Assembly (NCBI GenBank): GCA_934247855.1
Contig: CAKQKA010000014.1
Location: forward strand, 1-22,924
DNA length: 22,924 bases
Direction: 5' to 3'
Origin: an uncultured Clostridia bacterium
GTDB taxonomy: Bacteria; Bacillota; Clostridia; Christensenellales; Borkfalkiaceae
In this document: piece by piece, positions 16,058-22,793 of the stretch
Layout of the letters: every line of letters starts with the position of its first letter
How positions within the stretch are numbered: position 1 is the first letter of the stretch
Notes under the pieces: generated by a model
The model's database searches: none
Told to the model about the DNA's origin: nothing
Seen by the model: only the letters and a program-made list of their open reading frames with translations
Translations under genes and position numbers: made by a program

Positions 16058-16270
16058 ATGAACTACGGTGAAATTTTTAAAAAATACAGAACTCAAAGCG
16101 GGTTGACGCAAAAAGACGTTGCTAAAAATCTGAATATTCATCAATCGAACATAAGCGATTGGGAAAACGATATTTCTCGCCCCGAATACGAAAAACTCGT
16201 GCAATTATCAATTCTTTACGAAGTGAGTATTTATGATTTACTTGACGTGCCCGAAAAATATCGATTTTAA
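16058..16270 (+). CDS. XRE-family HTH regulator, likely restriction-modification controller
   Basis: 70 residues, almost entirely one HTH_3 domain: FKKYRTQSGLTQKDVAKNL, then NIHQSNISDWENDISRPEYE as the recognition helix region. Small stand-alone XRE proteins divergent from methyltransferase genes usually act as controller (C) proteins that delay restriction until DNA is methylated. Two palindromic operators lie directly upstream. No ribosome site is visible and the start is close to the expected transcript start. Downstream is a terminator containing the recurring motif. The dimer it would form matches the symmetry of the operators; this last link is inference. Confidence 0.85.
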   Translation: MNYGEIFKKYRTQSGLTQKDVAKNLNIHQSNISDWENDISRPEYEKLVQLSILYEVSIYDLLDVPEKYRF

Positions 16271-16298
16271 AACCCGCAAAAAAACATTTAATAAACGC

Positions 16299-16345
16299 AA
16301 AAATGCGTCTATAAGCCGATAATCGACCTATAGGCGCACTTTTTT
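16299..16345. terminator. Bidirectional terminator with the repeat motif as its loop
   Basis: AAAAATGCGTCTATA (16299-16313) pairs with TATAGGCGCACTTTTT (16329-16344), with one G-U pair and one slipped base. The loop holds the core of motif copy 5 (16310-16332, minus orientation). It lies between the convergent XRE regulator and HepT genes. Confidence 0.85.
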
Positions 16346-16356
16346 ATATATAGCAG

Positions 16357-16692
16357 TTATAACAATTTGTTTAACGTTTCATACATTTTGGGAATATCAT
16401 ACATAACGGTATCATAAATGATAGTCATATCGACAACCCCGTAATCATGGACAATACGATTTCTCATACCTCTGATTTCCCGCCACGGCAAGTTTGCATT
16501 AGCATTTTTAAACGCAAGCGTGAGTTTATCGCTGTTTTCCGATATCTGAATTAACCGAAACATGATACTATCGCATAAAACTTCGTCGTTTTCGATTTCG
16601 CCTTTTGTTTTGCCCGAGGTATGCTCGATTAAAAACTTTAAGTCGTTTACAATTTTTTCTAAATAATAAGCGTCGTCTTTTTTGTTATCCAT
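16357..16692 (-). CDS. hepT: HepT-like toxin (DUF86, HEPN ribonuclease family)
   Basis: 111 residues, the usual DUF86 length. The HEPN catalytic motif RNRIVHDY (77-84; Arg77, His82, Tyr84, i.e. R-x4-H-x-Y) is intact. HepT cleaves RNA or otherwise arrests growth until the partner nucleotidyltransferase adds AMP residues to the motif tyrosine. It overlaps the mntA gene by 8 bases (ATGGATAA), implying coupled translation. It is the second gene of a two-gene toxin-antitoxin operon next to the restriction-modification genes, a common defence-island position. Confidence 0.92.
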   Translation of the reverse strand: MDNKKDDAYYLEKIVNDLKFLIEHTSGKTKGEIENDEVLCDSIMFRLIQISENSDKLTLAFKNANANLPWREIRGMRNRIVHDYGVVDMTIIYDTVMYDIPKMYETLNKLL

Positions 16693-17155
16693 ATATTTTT
16701 ATACCGTCCTTCAAAATTTCTTTCAGCAATGCAGGGTTATCGTTCAGTTGAAGAATATCGAGAAGATCGACTTTTTTCTTTAAATTTTCTCTTAATTCTT
16801 CTACTAAACCGAAAAACTGTATACCGCTCACATTCGACGAAATAAGCAAATCTACGTCGCTTTCATCTTTCGCCTTGCCTTTTGCGTAAGAACCGAACAA
16901 ATAACAAAACTCCACGTCGTACTTTTGGAACACCTTATCGCAAATTTCCTTAATTTGCTCGGTCGTTAAAAGCCCGTGTTCTTCGTCTATAACGCCATAT
17001 TCGTTTAGTTTTTCCATCATAAAACGATATTTGACGGTATTTTCCCTACCCTCATCGTTTTCATACCTGACATACGTTCGGACAGGAATTCCCAAATAAT
17101 TCGCACAGTCAGGCTGCGTCAACCCCTTTTTAATCCGTAATTGTTTAAGCGTCAT
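16685..17155 (-). CDS. mntA: MntA-like nucleotidyltransferase antitoxin with N-terminal XRE domain
   Basis: 156 residues. Residues 1-55 are an HTH_3 domain (LKQLRIKKGLTQPDCANYLG, then VRTYVRYE). Residues 75-156 are a minimal nucleotidyltransferase: GSYAKGKAKDESDVD (88-102) is the exact GS-x10-DxD motif, with a later acidic strand KKVDLLDI. The enzyme should AMPylate HepT and neutralise it. The added HTH domain, not usual in stand-alone MntA, lets it bind the operator array upstream and repress its own operon. ATG at 17155 follows GAGGTAAC; the longer frame to 17248 runs through the operators. Confidence 0.9.
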   Translation of the reverse strand: MTLKQLRIKKGLTQPDCANYLGIPVRTYVRYENDEGRENTVKYRFMMEKLNEYGVIDEEHGLLTTEQIKEICDKVFQKYDVEFCYLFGSYAKGKAKDESDVDLLISSNVSGIQFFGLVEELRENLKKKVDLLDILQLNDNPALLKEILKDGIKIYG

Positions 17156-17173
17156 TTCAGTTACCTCATGCAC

Positions 17174-17202
17174 ATTATACCATTTTGGCATGCTTTTTGC
17201 AA
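17174..17202 (-). promoter_or_regulatory. Promoter of the mntA-hepT operon
   Basis: Minus strand TTGCAA (17202-17197), 17-base spacer, TATAAT (17179-17174), with TGG before the -10 box. Operator site 1 overlaps the -10 box, so binding there would block transcription. Confidence 0.85.
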
Positions 17203-17321
17203 GTAAAACATGCCATTTTGGCATATTTATTTTTGGAAAAACTGCCATTTTGACATGTTAATTTTAGTTTTTATATGCCATTTTGGCACTTGCAAAATAA
17301 AAAGAATATGCCAAATGTTTT
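17178..17321. promoter_or_regulatory. Array of four to five operators upstream of mntA-hepT
   Basis: TGCCATTTTGGCA-type sites lie at 17178-17190 (TACCATTTTGGCA), 17211-17223, 17243-17255 (one change, TGACA) and 17276-17288, and a half-site TGCCA at 17309-17313. Centres are 33, 32, 33 and 33 bp apart, about three helical turns, so all lie on one face of the DNA. Each is a palindrome TGCCA-TTT-TGGCA. The likely ligand is the HTH domain of MntA. Confidence 0.9.
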
Positions 17322-17378
17322 TTAATTACATAAAAACACACGCAAAAACAAGTTCGGTTTTCTCATTTTTTTAATTCT

Positions 17379-17408
17379 TTCTCGTAAAATCAGCCGTTTT
17401 TACGAGAA
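17379..17408. other. Perfect 11-bp inverted repeat
   Basis: TTCTCGTAAAA (17379-17389) pairs with TTTTACGAGAA (17398-17408) around an 8-base loop. There is no T-run after it, so it is not a classical terminator. It lies between the operator array and the aspS promoter; it may be a protein-binding site or a transcription boundary. Nothing else is seen in 17409-17595. Confidence 0.5.
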
Positions 17409-17595
17409 TGTACGAAGCGAGTTCTAAAATCACCCGATTGAAAAAACGGTCGCACGTTATTGTTTTTCGGCGGCAAGATTTATCGGCGGAACGTTTTTTC
17501 GGCTAATTCGCTTTAATTTTTAAAAAGATAGCCACACACGAATAAAAAGAATTATTTAAAAAAAGACGAGTTATATGCGTTTTGCCTTTTTTACG

Positions 17596-17624
17596 TTGAC
17601 AAGGCGAAAAAAAGCGTTTATAAT
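17596..17624 (+). promoter_or_regulatory. SigA promoter of aspS
   Basis: TTGACA (17596-17601), 17-base spacer, TATAAT (17619-17624). The leader is only about 30 bases, leaving no room for a T-box element. Confidence 0.9.
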
Positions 17625-17663
17625 TACTTGCAAAGGTGAAAACACACTGCTATGGAGAAAGCT

Positions 17664-18998
17664 ATGGAAAGAATTTATATCAACGACATCGGTAAAAATC
17701 TTGACAAGCCTATTCTGATTCAGGGATTTGTTGAAAATTTCCGCGACAGAAAGGCTATGGCGTTCATCGTACTTAAGGACATTACCGGCAAAGTACAGAT
17801 TACCGTTGAAAAAGAAAAGCACCCCGAACTTGAAGAAGCGTTATCGAAAATCACGCTCGACTCGGTTATTTCGGTAGTCGGAACGGCTGTCGCAAGCGAA
17901 TACGTTAAGATGGGCGGAATCGAAGTGTTTCCCGATCAGATTATTGTTGAATCGATTGCCGACGCGTTGCCCATCGCGCGCGAGGACATACCCGCTTCCA
18001 AAGGCAAAGCGGCAGTCGAAAAAAGTTCGATCGACGCGAGAATGGATTATCGTTGGATCGACCTGCGCACGGAAAAAAATCAGCTTTTGTTTCAGGTGCA
18101 GACCGAACTTACGCGTGCCCTGCGCGATTTCCTGCTTGAACGCAATTTTATAGAGATTCACACGCCTAAACTCATCGGCGCGGCAAGCGAGAGCGGCGCG
18201 GACGTTTTCGAGGTAAAATACTTTGACCGCAACGCATACCTTGCGCAAAGCCCGCAGTTCTATAAACAAATGGCTATGGCGAGCGGTTTTGAAAGAATTT
18301 TCGAGGTCGGGCCCGTATTCCGTGCCGAAAAATCGTTCACGAGCAAGCACGCCACAGAATTTACCTGTTTCGACCTTGAGTTCAGCTATATCAACTCCTT
18401 CCGCGACGTTATGAAAATGGAAGAAGATTTGCTTGCTTACACAATCGGCAGAGTTGCCGAAAAGTACGGCGACCGCATCGAAGAGCTTTACGGACTAAAA
18501 CTCATCGTTCCCGCAACGCCCTTCCCCGTCGTTTCGCTTAAAGATTTGTACGACGGGCTTGAAAAAGAATTCGGCTATACCGTGCCCGAAAGCGAAAAAG
18601 GCGATTTAACCACGGAAGCCGAACGCTTAAGCTACGAATGGGTTAAAAAGCACTACAATCACGAGTTTTTGTTCATCACCGATTACAGCAGCGAAAAGCG
18701 TGCGTTCTACCACATGCGCGACGAACACGGCGTTCCGCAAGGCTACGACCTCATCTGGCGCGGCGTAGAAATCACCACGGGCGCTCAGCGTGAACACAGA
18801 TATGACATTCTTAAAAAACAAGCCGACGAAAAAGGCTTGGGCGAGGACGTAAAATTCTACCTTGAATTCTTCAAGTACGGTTGCCCCCCGCACGGCGGTT
18901 TCGGTCTCGGCATCGACCGTCTGACAATGCTCATCTTCGGTCTGCATATCAACGAGGCTATGTTCTTGTTCAGAAGCCCGAAAAGACTTACCCCGTAA
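17664..18998 (+). CDS. aspS: Aspartyl-tRNA synthetase, archaeal type
   Basis: 444 residues, near the archaeal/eukaryotic-type AspRS length and well short of the bacterial type (about 590, with a GAD domain, absent here). An OB-fold anticodon domain (1-100) is followed by the class II core: LAQSPQFYKQ, motif 2 GPVFRAEKSFTSKHATEF, GVEITTGAQREHRY, and motif 3 GGFGLGIDRLTM; the end FRSPKRLTP is typical. It charges tRNA-Asp; it may also charge tRNA-Asn for amidation, which I cannot decide here. The ATG at 17664 has GGAG 6 bases upstream; the ATG at 17652 has no well-placed site. Confidence 0.95.
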   Translation: MERIYINDIGKNLDKPILIQGFVENFRDRKAMAFIVLKDITGKVQITVEKEKHPELEEALSKITLDSVISVVGTAVASEYVKMGGIEVFPDQIIVESIADALPIAREDIPASKGKAAVEKSSIDARMDYRWIDLRTEKNQLLFQVQTELTRALRDFLLERNFIEIHTPKLIGAASESGADVFEVKYFDRNAYLAQSPQFYKQMAMASGFERIFEVGPVFRAEKSFTSKHATEFTCFDLEFSYINSFRDVMKMEEDLLAYTIGRVAEKYGDRIEELYGLKLIVPATPFPVVSLKDLYDGLEKEFGYTVPESEKGDLTTEAERLSYEWVKKHYNHEFLFITDYSSEKRAFYHMRDEHGVPQGYDLIWRGVEITTGAQREHRYDILKKQADEKGLGEDVKFYLEFFKYGCPPHGGFGLGIDRLTMLIFGLHINEAMFLFRSPKRLTP

Positions 18999-19024
18999 TT
19001 ATTTTGGCTTATCGGTATTTATCG

Positions 19025-19060
19025 GCGCAAAGCGGCAATCCGTTTTGCGCTTTTATTTTT
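19025..19060 (+). terminator. Rho-independent terminator of aspS
   Basis: GCGCAAAGCGG (19025-19035) pairs with CCGTTTTGCGC (19040-19050) around CAAT, followed by TTTTATTTTT. Confidence 0.92.
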
Positions 19061-19120
19061 GCAAATTTCTTTAGGTTTTGCGCTTGCATTTTTTGCCGTT
19101 CGCCGCACAATTAAGCACAA

Positions 19121-19162
19121 AAAAAACGCCTATAGGTCGATTAACGGCATATAGGCGTATTT
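19121..19162. terminator. Bidirectional terminator with the repeat motif as its loop
   Basis: AAAAAACGCCTATA (19121-19134) pairs with TATAGGCGTATTT (19150-19162). The 15-base loop GGTCGATTAACGGCA is the core of motif copy 6. It lies between the convergent aspS and dTDP-glucose dehydratase genes and ends 17 bases from the latter's stop codon. Confidence 0.85.
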
Positions 19163-19178
19163 CCTTACTTATAAAAAT

Positions 19179-20147
19179 TTATTTCAAAAACAGCGGTTGC
19201 CACCAGTCTTTGCTGTTTTTGTACCATTCCACCGTGGCTTTTAGCCCCGCATCGAAATCGGTTTTGGGTTCGTCGTATAAATTTTTCAACTTACCGTCGT
19301 CGATACGATATTCGAGGTCGCGTCCCGGTCTGTCGGGAACGTACTCGATTAAAACTTCGCTTTCGCCGAGCAAGGCAAGAATTTTCCTTATGACTTCGCC
19401 GTTTTTAAGCCTGCAGCCGCCCGCGATATTATATATCTCACCCGCCGCGCCGTAATTTAACACCGCGTCGATCGCCTTACAATGGTCGGTTACATGCAGC
19501 CAGTCGCGAACACTTTCACCCGCGCCGTACAGCGGAATTTTTTTACCGCAGAGCGCGCTGCAAATAGCAACGGGAATCAACTTTTCGGGGTACTGAAAAC
19601 GCCCGTAATTATTCGCGCTGCGCGTTATGGTAACGTTAAGCCCGAAAGTTTTTGCATAAGACAAACAAGCGAGATCGGCGGAAGCCTTACTTGCGCTGTA
19701 AGGGCTACTCGGATTTAACCTGTCGTTTTCGGTAAATGCTTTGCCGAAAGAACCGCCGTAAACCTCGTCGGTAGATATCTGATGAAATCTTTTTACGTTG
19801 TATTTTCTTGCGGCTTCCAATAAAACAGTCGTACCCAAAAGGTTCGTTTCAAAGAACACCTGAGGCGAATTTATAGAACGATCGATGTGCGATTCGGCGG
19901 CAAAATTAACTGCTACGTCAAACTTAAATTCATCAAAAAGTCGCTCTATAGCACCGTTATCGCAAATATCGCCCTTGACAAATTTAAAGTTTTTAAACGA
20001 AGAAAACCGATTGTTTTTAAGACACTGCCCCGCATAGGTCAGCTTATCAAAACAAAGCACAAAAACGTCGTCGTACTTATTCAGCGTGTAATCGATAAAC
20101 TCCGAACCGATAAACCCGGCACCGCCGGTAACAAGCATTTTTTTCAT
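19179..20147 (-). CDS. rfbB: dTDP-glucose 4,6-dehydratase
   Basis: 322 residues, extended short-chain dehydrogenase. TGGAGFIGS (7-15) binds NAD; FAAESHIDRSI is the substrate-binding segment; STDEVYGG (about 120-127) and YSASKAS supply the catalytic Thr-Asp-Glu and Tyr-x3-Lys; RSANNYGRFQYPEKLIP, VRDWLHVTDHC and RPGRDLEYRID are characteristic of RmlB. It converts dTDP-glucose to dTDP-4-keto-6-deoxyglucose, the second step toward dTDP-rhamnose and other deoxysugars of surface polysaccharides. Slightly shorter than the usual 340-355. It begins 9 bases after copA on the same strand and is probably cotranscribed, though no other rhamnose gene is in view. The ribosome site is weak (AAAG). Confidence 0.92.
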   Translation of the reverse strand: MKKMLVTGGAGFIGSEFIDYTLNKYDDVFVLCFDKLTYAGQCLKNNRFSSFKNFKFVKGDICDNGAIERLFDEFKFDVAVNFAAESHIDRSINSPQVFFETNLLGTTVLLEAARKYNVKRFHQISTDEVYGGSFGKAFTENDRLNPSSPYSASKASADLACLSYAKTFGLNVTITRSANNYGRFQYPEKLIPVAICSALCGKKIPLYGAGESVRDWLHVTDHCKAIDAVLNYGAAGEIYNIAGGCRLKNGEVIRKILALLGESEVLIEYVPDRPGRDLEYRIDDGKLKNLYDEPKTDFDAGLKATVEWYKNSKDWWQPLFLK

Positions 20148-20156
20148 ATCTTTAAA

Positions 20157-20354
20157 TTATCGGACTTCATAACCGGCATCGACGATTTTTTGCTTTATTT
20201 TAGCAATATCTGCGCCGTTATGCTCGACGGTCAACTCGCCTTTTCTCAAATCGGCTTTAGCGGACACAACGCCCTCAACCGAGGTCGCAGCGTTTTCTAC
20301 GCGCATTACGCAATGAGCGCACATCATACCTTTTACTTTGATAACAGTTTCCAT
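20157..20354 (-). CDS. Possible free CopZ-like copper chaperone from an internal start
   Basis: The last 65 codons of copA, from METVIKVKG to the stop, form a complete HMA domain with GMMCAHC and the length of stand-alone CopZ. AAGGAG (20365-20360) lies 5 bases before this in-frame ATG, a better ribosome site than that of copA itself. A free chaperone would carry Cu(I) to the pump. The likely origin is fusion of a former copZ gene to copA through the intervening linker, with its start site kept. Separate production is inferred from sequence only. Confidence 0.6.
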   Translation of the reverse strand: METVIKVKGMMCAHCVMRVENAATSVEGVVSAKADLRKGELTVEHNGADIAKIKQKIVDAGYEVR

Positions 20355-22793
20355 TTCAGCTCCTTTTTCGTCGTGCTCAGCGACGATTTCGATATTTTCA
20401 ATATTTGTATTCTTATTACTTTTATGCTTTTTATCGACAGAATTTTTCGCTTTATTCTTTGGTTTGAACAGGTTGACCGAGAGCGCGTTAAGCACCACCG
20501 ACACACTTGAAAAACTCATAGCGAGAGCGCCGATCATAGGCGAAATTTTAAACCCTAACAAATAGTACGGAATACCCGTTGCGATAAACACGCAAATTAC
20601 GTTATAGAAAAACGCCCAGAACAAGCCGAATTTAATTTTGAACAGCACCTCTTTACTAAGGTCCACGGCAACAGGCACGCCCGACAAATCGTTTTTCAAA
20701 AGCACGATATCGCCCGAATTTACGGCAACGTCGCTGCCGCCGCCGACGGCAATACCTATATCCGCCGCAGTCAGCGCAGGCGCGTCGTTCACGCCGTCGC
20801 CCACCATAGCGACAACCTTGCCTTCGCCCTTAAGCGTTTCGATCACCTTTTGTTTATCTTGCGGCAACACGTCTGAAACAACGCGTGATATCCCAACTTC
20901 GTTTGCCACAGCATGTGCGGTTTTATCGTTATCGCCCGTGAGCATAATTACCTCAATATCTCGGGCTATAAGTTCGTTAACGGCACTTTCGGCGGTTTCT
21001 TTAACGCGGTCTTTTATTGCAATTACGCCCACAGTTTTACCGTTTTCTATAATAAACAACGGAGTTTTGCCATCGTTTGCAAGTGTTTCGGCAGAATCCT
21101 CGAAGGAAGAATAATCGGTCGATTTTTCCTTGGCAAGCGCAAGATTTCCTATATAGTATTTTTTGCCGTCCACCTCGCCGTAAAGCCCGCGCCCCTCGAG
21201 CGAAGAATAATTTTCCACAGCAACCGGTTCGGCATTATGTTCGGACGCGTACTCGCAAACGGCAAGAGCAAGCGGGTGTTCCGACATATTCTCAATAGAG
21301 TAAGCAACGCCGAGATAATAATCTTCGTTATCTGAAATAAAATCTGTAACCGAGGGCTTACCCTGCGTGATCGTGCCCGTTTTGTCGAACACAACGACGT
21401 TGATCGATTTTGTTCTTTCTAAAATTTCGGCATTACGGATAATCAGACCGAGCTGCGCCGCCTTGCCTGTTCCCACCATTATGGCAACGGGAGTTGCAAG
21501 ACCTAACGCGCACGGGCAAGCGATTACCACTACCGTAACGGCAAAATTAAGCGACAATTCAAATGACGAACCCGCTATCAGGTTGCAAACAAGCGTAAGC
21601 AAAGCGATAATCAAAATCGTCGGCACGAAAACCGCGGAGATTTTATCGGCAAGCCGCGAAACGGGCGCTTTGGAGTTTGCAGCCTCTTCCACGAGCTTGA
21701 TTATTGCAGAAAACGACGTATCCTCGCCGACCTTGGTCGCCTTTACGGTGGCATAACCCGCCGTGGCAATGGTCGATGCGTAAACCTCTTCGCCGACCGA
21801 CTTTTCCACGGGTAGCGACTCGCCAGTTATATTCGACTGATCGATCGCGACCGTGCCGCTTTCTATTATTCCGTCCACGGGAATATTCGCACCGCGCTTT
21901 ACCACGACTATATCGCCGACTTTTACGTCCGCGATATCGACCTCTTTTTCTTCGCCGTCAACTATTACTACCGCACGCGTGGGTTTAAGTTGAACAAGAG
22001 CCTCGACCGCCTTGGTCGTTTTGCGCTCCGACAAGCCCTCAAGGTATTTACCAAGGCTCACCAAAGTCAGAATCATACCCGCCGATTCAAAGTATAAATT
22101 ATCGTGATAAGTGGCGATAATCGACTTATAGGCGGCTATTTGCGCCTCGCTAAGCCCCGCAACGAAAGCAAGTTTCGAGGTGGCAATGCTGAGTATAAAT
22201 ATGGAAACGATTCCGTAGATTACCGAAACGGACGAACCTATCGCAATAAGCGTATCCATATTGGGCGCGCCGCGGAACAGTTTTTTAAACCCGCCGATAA
22301 AATATCTTCTGTAAATTATCAGCACGGGTATCAGCAAAACAAGCTGAATGAGCGCAAAACCTATTGGGTTAGCCATATGGTCGAACACGTCGGGCGCGGG
22401 GAATCCCCACATCATATTGCCCATTGAAAAATACATAAGAGCGATAAGCAACGCGGCGGCAATCAACAACTCTACAAGTTGTTTGTCAAGTTTCTTTTTT
22501 GTTTTACCGGTAGAACCAACCGCAGAATTACCTGCCGGACCACTCGCCGAACAGCCATCGGTCTTCACGGATTTTTCTCCGCCGCTAAGCGACGCCGAAT
22601 AACCGGCTTTATCGACGCTGCTTTCTATATCTTCGGGCGAGCAAACCGCCTCATCGTATTCAACCGTCATATTTTTCATAAGCAAATTGACGTTTACGCT
22701 TTTTACGCCCGCGGTTTTTTGAACCGCTTTTTCCACATGAGATACGCACGCTGCGCAACTCATTCCGGTAACGTTAAATAACTGTTTTTTCAT
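20157..22793 (-). CDS. copA: Copper-exporting P1B-type ATPase with HMA domains at both ends
   Basis: 878 residues. N-terminal HMA with GMSCAAC (Cys13, Cys16), about eight membrane spans, TGES (323-326) of the actuator domain, CPC (426-428) in the transport site, DKTGT (470-474; Asp470 is phosphorylated), SEHPLA in the nucleotide domain and GDGVNDAP in the hinge. After the last span a lysine/asparagine-rich linker leads to a second HMA domain with GMMCAHC (Cys825, Cys828). It exports Cu(I) from the cytosol. It follows csoR with an ATGA overlap and precedes rfbB. An internal ATG at 20354 may also release the last domain. The codons near 22111-22132, in a poorly conserved outer loop, contain a near-copy of the intergenic motif. 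Confidence 0.95.
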   Translation of the reverse strand: MKKQLFNVTGMSCAACVSHVEKAVQKTAGVKSVNVNLLMKNMTVEYDEAVCSPEDIESSVDKAGYSASLSGGEKSVKTDGCSASGPAGNSAVGSTGKTKKKLDKQLVELLIAAALLIALMYFSMGNMMWGFPAPDVFDHMANPIGFALIQLVLLIPVLIIYRRYFIGGFKKLFRGAPNMDTLIAIGSSVSVIYGIVSIFILSIATSKLAFVAGLSEAQIAAYKSIIATYHDNLYFESAGMILTLVSLGKYLEGLSERKTTKAVEALVQLKPTRAVVIVDGEEKEVDIADVKVGDIVVVKRGANIPVDGIIESGTVAIDQSNITGESLPVEKSVGEEVYASTIATAGYATVKATKVGEDTSFSAIIKLVEEAANSKAPVSRLADKISAVFVPTILIIALLTLVCNLIAGSSFELSLNFAVTVVVIACPCALGLATPVAIMVGTGKAAQLGLIIRNAEILERTKSINVVVFDKTGTITQGKPSVTDFISDNEDYYLGVAYSIENMSEHPLALAVCEYASEHNAEPVAVENYSSLEGRGLYGEVDGKKYYIGNLALAKEKSTDYSSFEDSAETLANDGKTPLFIIENGKTVGVIAIKDRVKETAESAVNELIARDIEVIMLTGDNDKTAHAVANEVGISRVVSDVLPQDKQKVIETLKGEGKVVAMVGDGVNDAPALTAADIGIAVGGGSDVAVNSGDIVLLKNDLSGVPVAVDLSKEVLFKIKFGLFWAFFYNVICVFIATGIPYYLLGFKISPMIGALAMSFSSVSVVLNALSVNLFKPKNKAKNSVDKKHKSNKNTNIENIEIVAEHDEKGAEMETVIKVKGMMCAHCVMRVENAATSVEGVVSAKADLRKGELTVEHNGADIAKIKQKIVDAGYEVR
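22111..22132 (-). repeat. Near-copy of the intergenic motif inside copA
   Basis: GGCGATAATCGACTTATA matches motif copy 2 (1097-1117) at all but one position over 17 bases. It encodes the AAYKSIIATYH region in an extracytoplasmic loop, where sequence is free to vary. Confidence 0.5.

Noticed and set aside
15992..16204. Longer N-terminal extension of the first methyltransferase subunit
   Set aside because: It would run back through a perfect promoter and two operators, and the added residues do not resemble the family.
17156..17248. N-terminal extension of MntA
   Set aside because: The extra frame translates the operator repeats and the -10 box; the ATG at 17155 has its own ribosome site and begins the HTH domain.
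17178..17321. Regularly spaced repeats as a small CRISPR array
   Set aside because: Repeats are 13-bp palindromes with about 20-bp AT-rich gaps, placed over a promoter of an HTH-bearing antitoxin, and no cas gene is near. Operators explain them better.
17625..17663. T-box leader upstream of aspS
   Set aside because: The promoter leaves only about 30 bases of leader, far too short for a T-box.
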